Virus record (IMG/VR): IMGVR_UViG_3300024344_000004
Location: 1 to 64,000 of that record
Direction: 5' to 3' (one strand)
DNA: 64,000 bases
From: a virus
Shown: one piece after another, positions 33,863-39,306 of the stretch
Numbering within the stretch: the stretch's first letter is position 1
Layout of the letters: each line of letters starts with the position of its first letter
The notes under the pieces: model-generated
Told to the model about the DNA's origin: nothing
Seen by the model: only the letters and a program-made list of their open reading frames with translations
Databases searched by the model: none
Position numbers and translations under genes: made by a program

Positions 33863-33870
33863 CTTATATA
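33863..33870 (+). promoter_or_regulatory. TATA box
   Basis: CTTATATA in AAACCCTTATATAGGG, 28 nt before ATG 33891; leaderless. Confidence 0.7.
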
Positions 33871-33890
33871 GGGTCACTCTATGGTATAGT

Positions 33891-34007
33891 ATGGCAAAAC
33901 ACCCGTGGGCGCATTTATCTTTAAAACAGATTTATGCCAATACAGAAAAACTAAAAAGAATACGCAAAGAAATGGAAAAGGAATTAGAAGGTGAATTAAC
34001 TATTTAG
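33891..34007 (+). CDS. Small helical protein (38 aa)
   Basis: MAKHPWAHLSLKQIYANTEK... ending EKELEGELTI. One amphipathic helix with heptad-like Leu/Ile. Leaderless. Unknown role. Confidence 0.55.
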   Translation: MAKHPWAHLSLKQIYANTEKLKRIRKEMEKELEGELTI

Positions 34008-34016
34008 ATTCCATGA

Positions 34017-34239
34017 GTCCCCAACACTGTAAGATGTGGCCGTAGGAGTAGGTGCACCATTTGGAAGTGGCAAGTGTATGAGTGAGTTTAATAAACTTTC
34101 CAGCATGGGGACAAGAGGAGACGCCTGACAAGTGATGGCGAAGGGCCAGTGGCATAAGTCCGCCCGAGCGTTAAACGTAGCGACGCATCTCCAGCCCAGT
34201 GAGCCGGCCTACTACGGTGGGACAGCTGGGCGCCCTTTT
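34017..34239 (+). ncRNA. Structured non-coding interval D
   Basis: No credible ORF. GTCCCCA (34017) pairs with TGGGGAC (34106); inside it AGTTT-AAT-AAACT forms a small hairpin. GGAGACGC (34117) pairs with GCATCTCC (34185) with one mismatch. GCCCAG (34194) pairs with CTGGGC (34226) and is followed by TTTT. GC content is well above the surroundings. It would be co-transcribed with the 38-aa gene. Could be a small RNA or a structured 3' UTR with terminator. Confidence 0.5.
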
Positions 34240-34267
34240 CCACTCATGTGAAAAAACCTTTATATAG
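34236..34267 (+). promoter_or_regulatory. Operator/TATA cassette 2
   Basis: TTTTCCACTCATGTGAAAAAA joined to CCTTTATATAG. TTTATATA starts 28 nt before ATG 34287. Its T tract directly follows a GC hairpin and so may also end the upstream transcript. Confidence 0.8.
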
Positions 34268-34286
34268 ACACACCCGTTGGTAATAT

Positions 34287-34436
34287 ATGACTAGAAAACA
34301 TTTTGTAGCAATAGCTCAGTTATTAGCCAAGCATGACGCAGACCTTAACATGGTCCGAGACTTTGCCGGTATGTGTGCCGAACACAACCCACGCTTCGAC
34401 AGAGAAACCTTTATAAAGGCCTGCTCAATGGAGTAA
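34287..34436 (+). CDS. Conserved phage mini-protein (49 aa)
   Basis: MTRKHFVAIAQLLAKHDADL..., ends NPRFDRETFIKACSME. The TRKHF...A and NPRFDR..F..AC pattern is very common in short proteins of diverse phages, function unknown to me. Leaderless. Its 3' codons (ACC TTT ATA AAG) contain the TATA box of the next gene. Confidence 0.75.
   Translation: MTRKHFVAIAQLLAKHDADLNMVRDFAGMCAEHNPRFDRETFIKACSME
34410..34417 (+). promoter_or_regulatory. TATA box inside the 49-aa gene
   Basis: TTTATAAA within the coding sequence, 28 nt before ATG 34438. Coding and promoter functions overlap. Confidence 0.65.
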
Positions 34437-34437
34437 T

Positions 34438-34581
34438 ATGAGCAAAATACAAGACATGAGAAACACCCACCGTTTCCGCAGAGTAGCACGCAGAACCATA
34501 ACCAAAAACAAGATTGACTTAGGAGTCCATGAGCAACTTATGGCTATCCGTTTGGGTCTTGCTGAGGATGTGAGAAATTGA
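34438..34581 (+). CDS. Small Arg-rich protein (47 aa)
   Basis: MSKIQDMRNTHRFRRVARRT... with a basic first half and an acidic helical end (LGLAEDVRN). Possible nucleic-acid binding. Leaderless from the internal TATA box. Confidence 0.6.
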   Translation: MSKIQDMRNTHRFRRVARRTITKNKIDLGVHEQLMAIRLGLAEDVRN

Positions 34582-34694
34582 AAAGCATCTTAGATATTTT
34601 AGATGACATGGTCATCTCTGGTATAAGCGAAGCAGGGGACTACATTGTTCTCTGCGGGTGTGAAGACGCACCTTGCTGTGGGTGCAACCTGTGA
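34578..34694 (+). CDS. Cys-rich mini-protein (38 aa, TTG start)
   Basis: TTG overlaps the upstream stop (ATTGA). Reads LKSILDILDDMVISGISEAG and ends CGCEDAPCCGCNL with five Cys. Possible metal binding. An internal ATG (11th codon) is an alternative start. Confidence 0.5.
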   Translation: MKSILDILDDMVISGISEAGDYIVLCGCEDAPCCGCNL

Positions 34695-34765
34695 GCTACG
34701 ACAAACCACTCAAACGCAGTTGGAAAAAAGAAACAAATAAGATTATCAAAAAGGCCAGCCAATAG
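34691..34765 (+). CDS. Basic micro-ORF (24 aa, GTG start)
   Basis: VSYDKPLKRSWKKETNKIIK..., GTG overlapping the previous stop. Strongly basic. Small, so only moderate support. Confidence 0.4.
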   Translation: MSYDKPLKRSWKKETNKIIKKASQ

Positions 34766-34789
34766 CTCGTTTGTTTTTCGGACACCTCC

Positions 34790-34816
34790 GGGGGGTAGGG
34801 CCTCCCCCCACCTTTT
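34790..34816 (+). terminator. G6/C6 hairpin plus T tract
   Basis: GGGGGG (34790) and CCCCCC (34804) pair around an 8-nt loop, followed by ACC and TTTT. The T tract is the beginning of cassette 3. Confidence 0.65.
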
Positions 34817-34844
34817 CCACTTGCGTGAAAAAACCTTTATATAG
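34813..34844 (+). promoter_or_regulatory. Operator/TATA cassette 3
   Basis: TTTTCCACTTGCGTGAAAAAA joined to CCTTTATATAG, TTTATATA starting 28 nt before ATG 34864. The four-base spacer differs from the other copies while the arms are kept. Confidence 0.8.
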
Positions 34845-34863
34845 ACATACTCATTAGTATATT

Positions 34864-35100
34864 ATGAGCAAAAACTTATGTGGTAAGACACGCAAGACTG
34901 ATGACCCTTATGAGGTCTGGACTGGCCCACGTGGCTTTGAATGGAGAGTATTAAAAAAATACCAGAACGCTGAGAACGAAGCAAAGAATCCTCACGCCAG
35001 ATGGTTCTGTGCTGTTAAGTCAGACTTTACCTATGGTTCTTTTGAACTTGGTGATGTGTATGTCAGTGAGATTAAGAGCATGGGGGAAAAGCTTATATAG
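34864..35100 (+). CDS. Conserved phage hypothetical protein (78 aa)
   Basis: MSKNLCGKTRKTDDPYEVWT... with WEWRVLKKYQ-like and NPHARWFCAVKS motifs that I recognise from many phage genomes, function unknown. A small alpha/beta fold is likely. Its last codons (AAG CTT ATA TAG) are the TATA box for the downstream structured interval. Confidence 0.8.
   Translation: MSKNLCGKTRKTDDPYEVWTGPRGFEWRVLKKYQNAENEAKNPHARWFCAVKSDFTYGSFELGDVYVSEIKSMGEKLI
35092..35099 (+). promoter_or_regulatory. TATA box driving structured RNA A
   Basis: CTTATATA at the very end of the 78-aa gene. At the local 28-nt spacing transcription starts about 35120. No ATG is there; instead an 8-bp hairpin begins at 35123. Confidence 0.65.
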
Positions 35101-35120
35101 GGATACCCTATTGGTTATTA

Positions 35121-35535
35121 TCGAGTGGGGAGCCCAAATTACCCCCACTCACTTATGGTTATCGGCCATAACACGTGACCTGAACTTAAAGACAAGAATA
35201 GACCATACGCCAACATACGACAAGCAATAACAAACTCAAGCTGAACAAGTGCTGACCAATCCCTTTCCGGTCGATGCGCATCTTAGTTGATTAACGACGT
35301 GTAGCTAAAATTTTGTATCACCTTTTGCCTCACTGATTCCCTGTTATAAACTTAAGCGTATACAGCTATGAAGGAATTCTCTTTATCTTTTAGTGTCTCC
35401 GTCTCCTGACCGTTCGCGGTTTGACTCGGAGCAGGTCACACCCTAATGGACAAAACCTAGTTTGTCCTGTGGCAACCGCTCCTCAAGGTAGGCTTTAAAT
35501 TCTAATTAGAGCCTTGGGTGAAGTTGCCACTTTTT
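35121..35535 (+). ncRNA. Structured non-coding RNA A (about 415 nt)
   Basis: A free-standing transcription unit without a credible ORF. Perfect stems are GAGTGGGG (35123)/CCCCACTC (35143); TTATGG/CCATAA (about 35153-35171); ACCG-TTCG-CGGT (35409-35420) inside CTCCG/CGGAG; GGACAAA (35448)/TTTGTCC (35461); and GTGGCAAC (35469)/GTTGCCAC (35523) enclosing CAAGG/CCTTG. The last stem is followed at once by TTTTT. The predicted 5' end, multiple stems, UUCG tetraloop and terminal T run all fit a dedicated RNA gene. It matches no RNA family I know. Confidence 0.65.
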
Positions 35536-35563
35536 CCACTCTTGTGAAAAAAGCTTTATATAG
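35532..35563 (+). promoter_or_regulatory. Operator/TATA cassette 4
   Basis: TTTTCCACTCTTGTGAAAAAA joined to GCTTTATATAG, TTTATATA starting 29 nt before ATG 35584. Its T tract follows the terminal stem of RNA A. Confidence 0.8.
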
Positions 35564-35583
35564 GGGTAGCCCCTTGGTAATAC

Positions 35584-35823
35584 ATGAGCCAAGCAACTCA
35601 GACTAAGACCAATCTTCCTTGGAAGAATGGAAGCAAGGAGGTCGACTACTACGTAGAAATCGGCACGACTCCGTATGGAAAATACGGATTATACAAAGAA
35701 ATGATTCCTGTCGGCACAGGGAGCAGAGGAAGACACATGGAACTCGCTCGTGAGATTCGTCTGTCCAATCCAGAAATCTTTGAGGATTTAGAACTAAGAC
35801 AAGTTGTCAGTAGGAGCAGATAA
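35584..35823 (+). CDS. Hypothetical protein (79 aa)
   Basis: MSQATQTKTNLPWKNGSKEV..., Tyr/Gly-rich middle (IGTTPYGKYGLYKEM), basic end. No family recognised. Leaderless. Confidence 0.65.
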   Translation: MSQATQTKTNLPWKNGSKEVDYYVEIGTTPYGKYGLYKEMIPVGTGSRGRHMELAREIRLSNPEIFEDLELRQVVSRSR

Positions 35824-35824
35824 G

Positions 35825-35832
35825 CTTATAAA
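35825..35832 (+). promoter_or_regulatory. TATA box
   Basis: CTTATAAA, 28 nt before ATG 35853; starts 2 nt after the preceding stop. Confidence 0.7.
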
Positions 35833-35852
35833 GGCACACCTATTGGTATAGT

Positions 35853-36185
35853 ATGACTAAAGCAAAGATGGATTACCTTTGGGCTCCAAAGGATGAAAAA
35901 CTCGTGAGTTCTTTATTGGACTCGCTGGGATTTGCTCGTGTTGGTGTATCTCAACGATACCCAACCGGAGTAAAGTATGACTGCCTTGTAGCTATATGTG
36001 ATGTTATCGGTTCAAACGATAAAACAGCATCTATGGTTGCATCTCGCACTCATGAACTGCAATCCAAACGGAAAGCAACAGGTAAGGCACCTTCAGTTGA
36101 TTCAGTCGTTTCTGCACTTGCATCTGGTAAGATGTCAGAAGCTGATTTGAAGAAAGCAATGAAGAAAGCTGGACTATTGAAATAG
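35853..36185 (+). CDS. Hypothetical helical protein (110 aa)
   Basis: Contains WAPKDEKLVSSLLDSLGFAR and a C-terminal pair of short helices (ASGKMSEADLKKAMKKAGLL), possibly a small DNA-binding end. No family recognised. Leaderless. Confidence 0.65.
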   Translation: MTKAKMDYLWAPKDEKLVSSLLDSLGFARVGVSQRYPTGVKYDCLVAICDVIGSNDKTASMVASRTHELQSKRKATGKAPSVDSVVSALASGKMSEADLKKAMKKAGLLK

Positions 36186-36201
36186 ATAGATAATAAGCAC
36201 C

Positions 36202-36508
36202 TGAGCAAGTCAGAAAACTGCTCACCTTATATTTATGGAAGTAGCTCTTCCGTAATCGGGTATGGCCGAACAAGTCCGCCACGGACTAAGGCACAGGACT
36301 GCGCAAACCGAGAAGCGACTGCTGGAGGAATGCAAAACTGGTATGGGTTCTACTATGTAGTGGCATAAACCCATTGGAGGTATACATTAAATCCTCCTAC
36401 CCATCCTTACATTGACGCCCCTTGACTTCCGTTATCGAATGCAAAAACATCGAGGAAGGAATGCTTTACCACCGGTGGTATATAAGTCAGGGGCTCATCT
36501 CTTTTTTT
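36202..36508 (+). ncRNA. Structured non-coding interval B (about 305 nt)
   Basis: No credible ORF. Stems: TGAGCA (36202)/TGCTCA (36219); GGAAG (36237)/CTTCC (36247); AGTCCG-CCA-CGGACT (36273-36287); TGGGTT (36344)/AACCCA (36368) with CTAC/GTAG inside; GGAGG/CCTCC (36376-36397); and a long closing stem GCCCCTTGACTT (36417)/AAGTCAGGGGC (36484) enclosing the palindrome TACCACCGGTGGTA. Seven T follow (36502-36508). Promoter not certain; CCTTATATTTA at 36225 is possible. Confidence 0.55.
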
Positions 36509-36535
36509 CCACTCAAGTGAAACTTTTTCAAGATG
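36505..36535 (+). promoter_or_regulatory. Operator copy 5 without TATA box
   Basis: TTTTCCACTCAAGTGAAA matches the operator half, but the following CTTTTTCAAG is not a TATA box and no gene follows. It may be a decayed cassette or serve only as operator/terminator. Confidence 0.55.
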
Positions 36536-36539
36536 CCTC

Positions 36540-37030
36540 AGCTCAACAAACCCCTCCTCCTCAGTTCGCTCTACAGAGCTCGTGAGAAATCGTTATCGGG
36601 CAGTGAGAAACTGCGCTCTCAGTTCAGGTTCAAACCAGAACCAATGGTCAGTAGGGCCAGATGAGAAAATAGTCTCAGTTAAGCACAAGCTCTACTAAGA
36701 TTTTCGGTAGGCTACAATGAGAAAATGCTTAATGGAGCTTAGTTCGACACGTAATGTGTTCGTGCTCGAACTGTAGTAGTAATAGTTATCAGCCTATATT
36801 ATCTCAGTTAAGCTTTATTATAATGCTCTACTACGCAAAGCTCTACTGAGTAATTAAGCTTTACTTAGTTAAGCTTTACTAAGCTCTTTACTTACAGCAA
36901 TAATATGCATAACTAAGCTATATCTTAATATAGTTAATATAGGGAACACGAACTATATAAAGTTTTGCATGAAAAAGCACCCCGTTTTTTATCTCAGTAT
37001 AAAATCCGTGCGGGGCTCTCAGTCCACAAA
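36540..37030 (+). other. AT-rich, repeat-rich gene-free region; candidate replication origin
   Basis: About 490 nt with no credible ORF. CTCAGTT and (A/G)TGAGAAA motifs recur in the first half. A long hairpin, AGTTCGACACG/CGTGCTCGAACT, lies at about 36738-36772. From 36800 it is very AT-rich, with three TTAAGCTTTA copies and GCTCTA at 36568, 36689, 36825 and 36840. It separates mini-genes from the AAA/replication arm. An origin is inferred from these features. Confidence 0.45.
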
Positions 37031-37038
37031 GGGAAACG

Positions 37039-37046
37039 CTTATATA
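37039..37046 (+). promoter_or_regulatory. TATA box for the AAA/VWA gene group
   Basis: CTTATATA in ACGCTTATATAGGGG, 30 nt before ATG 37069. Confidence 0.7.
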
Positions 37047-37068
37047 GGGGTATATTGATGTAGATACG

Positions 37069-37287
37069 ATGACTATGACCGACATCGACACATTAGCAAT
37101 ACAACTAAAAAGCATGACTGCCAAACAGTTACAACAACTGTTAAGTGCAACCCCGAACCGAGACGGTTCCGCAATCAAAGCCCGTAAGATACGTGCAACT
37201 GAGACATACTTCAGGAATGTAAAGAACAATGGATTATATCCACATAACTTTGAGTCCTTCCCTCAGTTCAGAGAGGTCTTACCTTGA
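37069..37287 (+). CDS. Hypothetical protein (72 aa)
   Basis: MTMTDIDTLAIQLKSMTAKQ..., two helices and a loop rich in Asn/Arg, possible small DNA-binding protein. Overlaps the next gene by 4 nt. Leaderless. Confidence 0.65.
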   Translation: MTMTDIDTLAIQLKSMTAKQLQQLLSATPNRDGSAIKARKIRATETYFRNVKNNGLYPHNFESFPQFREVLP

Positions 37288-37631
37288 GTGACGTAATCGT
37301 TAAGTTCAATAACTACATGACTCAGCACACAGACAAAGTCCCTTTGTTAAGTGTTCAGTCAACTGATGATAAACGTTTCACAGTGCTGAGGGAATTATTA
37401 AATTCCGTCTTCGATGATGTAGAAGACAATGCTTGGTCAGTATCAGTGAACTTAGGAAAGTTCGTAGATGCCCTCAGCACAATGGAACAAAAAGATATAG
37501 ATACTATATCACGAACAGTGAAGAAGTATCAAGTCAAAGGCACTTCGAGTGGTATCTCAGGTGAGAGAACCTATGGATATGACCGAAGCCGTGTTGACCG
37601 TAAGATGATTAGAAGAAGGAGAGCCAACTGA
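37284..37631 (+). CDS. Hypothetical protein (115 aa)
   Basis: Starts at GTG or TTG overlapping the previous stop. Helical with a basic Arg/Tyr-rich C-terminus (YDRSRVDRKMIRRRRAN), suggestive of nucleic-acid contact. No family recognised. Confidence 0.65.
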   Translation: MSDVIVKFNNYMTQHTDKVPLLSVQSTDDKRFTVLRELLNSVFDDVEDNAWSVSVNLGKFVDALSTMEQKDIDTISRTVKKYQVKGTSSGISGERTYGYDRSRVDRKMIRRRRAN

Positions 37632-37744
37632 TGAACTGCGTAGATTGTGGTGAATACAGTTGGACTGATAATGGTGGACATGAAATAAATAAATCATGTT
37701 GTGAACACTGTTTAGTAAATGATTATATAACAGGTGAACTATGA
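37631..37744 (+). CDS. Zinc-ribbon mini-protein (37 aa)
   Basis: MNCVDCGEYSWTDNGGHEIN... with CVDC and CCEHC. ATG overlaps the preceding stop and its own stop overlaps the AAA ATPase ATG. Confidence 0.65.
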   Translation: MNCVDCGEYSWTDNGGHEINKSCCEHCLVNDYITGEL

Positions 37745-38919
37745 GTAGAAGAGAAGGAAGACCATCACCAACTGAGTCAGCTACTGAGTTCCCTCTACAC
37801 TATGAACGTGTAGGCGGAGACGGTAGATATTGGCACGTAAGTGAAGACAAGCGTGGAGTAAGAAGATGGAAGAAGGGATTATATCATGGTTCAGATGAGG
37901 ATAAACTTCTCAGTTCAACAACCGAAACGCTTATAAAGGATGATATATCTGGAGATACAATGGAAGACAAAACCGACCACAGAGGACTCGACAGTCTATT
38001 CGACCGAGACAGTCCCATGCCAGCAGAGGAACCTACCCCCGAAGAAGTGGTAGAAGTAGAGAAAGACACAGTGATGTCTAAACTAAGAGGGTCAGTCAAT
38101 GTGCCCGAAGAGTTTAAATTCGCTGATGACATGACATTCTATACTATGTTGAGAAACATATTTAGAGGTAAGAACATTCTTATCACAGGTCCCTCAGGAT
38201 GTGGTAAGTCAAGTCTCGGTAAGATATTAGCTGATATCACTGCAAAAGACTTTTATAGTTTTAACTTCGGTGACACTATGAATCCCTCAGCTAAGTTATT
38301 GGGTGACACTAAGTATGATAAAGAAGCCGGAACATGGTTCAAACCATCTCGGTTCGTCAATGCAATACAAGGTGATTCATTCATTATGTTAGATGAGGTA
38401 ACACGTGACCGAACAGGTGACTTAGCTAACATTCTCATGCCGGTATTAGATGGTCAAAAGTATTTAGCTCTCGATGAGAGTGAAGATAGTGATACTGTCT
38501 CAGTTAGTAAAGGTGCGTTCTTTTACGCTACTGCTAACATAGGTAGAGAGTATCTCGGTGCATCTCATGATTTAGACCGAGCATGGAAAGATAGATTCAC
38601 AGGTGGTATATATGAATTAGAATACTTACCACCACAGAAAGAGAAAGAACTGATACAGAACAGAAACCCTCAGCTTACAGACTACGATGCTGATAAGATT
38701 GTAGACTTTGCTAAGAGAGTGCGTGACTTACATTCTTCAGACGAACTCAATACTGCTGTTTCAACACGTATGTGTTTAGCATCAGCTGAGTTAGTTGTTG
38801 ATGGGATGCCTTTAGTCGATGCACTGAAACACACCTGTTTACCGTTCTACCCTGTTCAGGGTGGTGACGATACTGAGAGAGTTCGTATTATACAAGTTAT
38901 TCAATCAATGGGTGAATAG
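37741..38919 (+). CDS. MoxR/CobS-type AAA+ ATPase
   Basis: 392 residues. After a 130-residue acidic N-terminal extension the AAA core shows Walker A (ITGPSGCGKSSLGK, about 148), Walker B (FIMLDEVTRD), sensor 1 (FYATANIG) and an Arg-finger region (LDRAWKDRF). The layout matches MoxR/CobS-like unfoldases that act with VWA-domain partners, and such a partner lies two genes downstream. Role may be metal insertion or remodelling of a replication or virion complex. An internal TATA box would give a form lacking 73 residues. Confidence 0.85.
   Translation: MSRREGRPSPTESATEFPLHYERVGGDGRYWHVSEDKRGVRRWKKGLYHGSDEDKLLSSTTETLIKDDISGDTMEDKTDHRGLDSLFDRDSPMPAEEPTPEEVVEVEKDTVMSKLRGSVNVPEEFKFADDMTFYTMLRNIFRGKNILITGPSGCGKSSLGKILADITAKDFYSFNFGDTMNPSAKLLGDTKYDKEAGTWFKPSRFVNAIQGDSFIMLDEVTRDRTGDLANILMPVLDGQKYLALDESEDSDTVSVSKGAFFYATANIGREYLGASHDLDRAWKDRFTGGIYELEYLPPQKEKELIQNRNPQLTDYDADKIVDFAKRVRDLHSSDELNTAVSTRMCLASAELVVDGMPLVDALKHTCLPFYPVQGGDDTERVRIIQVIQSMGE
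37930..37937 (+). promoter_or_regulatory. Internal TATA box in AAA ATPase gene
   Basis: CTTATAAAGG lies 30 nt before the in-frame ATG 37960 (MEDKTDHRGLDSLFDRD). The spacing equals that of other leaderless genes here. Confidence 0.45.
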
Positions 38920-39306
38920 ATGGTTAAGAAGAAAGTATTACGTAGAAAGCACACATATTGGCATCAGTTGGCTAAGTTCCTTATACTGAATGGTTACAAA
39001 CCAACAATGATAGGAAAGATAATCAAGGATGTATTTCCCGAGACTGAGGTCAATGGTAGACACGTAGGTGCATACAAACGTAGATTGATACAAGATGAGG
39101 ATATTCTCATCCCAAACAAACCAACTATGAATATCAATGAAGTAAGAGAAATAGCTGAAGGCTTAGTTACTAACGAAGATATGTTTATATATAAATGTGT
39201 TATCGGTTCAGCTAAGAGAAGTCTTAAGTGCTTCGAGTATAAGTTCCGTAGTGAGGATAAAGATTTAGTAAGTGAGGTAGATAAATGGATTATGGCGATT
39301 CAATAG
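38920..39306 (+). CDS. Hypothetical basic protein (128 aa)
   Basis: MVKKKVLRRKHTYWHQLAKF..., with a helix-turn-helix-like stretch (LNGYKPTMIGKIIKDVFPETEV) and a basic surface. It lies between the AAA ATPase and the VWA protein, overlapping the latter by 22 nt, so it probably belongs to the same complex. DNA binding inferred. Confidence 0.65.
   Translation: MVKKKVLRRKHTYWHQLAKFLILNGYKPTMIGKIIKDVFPETEVNGRHVGAYKRRLIQDEDILIPNKPTMNINEVREIAEGLVTNEDMFIYKCVIGSAKRSLKCFEYKFRSEDKDLVSEVDKWIMAIQ

Noticed and set aside
35009-35230. 73-codon plus-strand ORF overlapping the 78-aa gene and RNA A
   Set aside because: It overlaps the recognised phage gene in another frame, spans the TATA box and the 5' hairpin, and has no ribosome site.
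36918-37229. 103-codon minus-strand ORF at the candidate origin
   Set aside because: It is antisense to a leaderless gene with a good promoter and lacks its own start signals.
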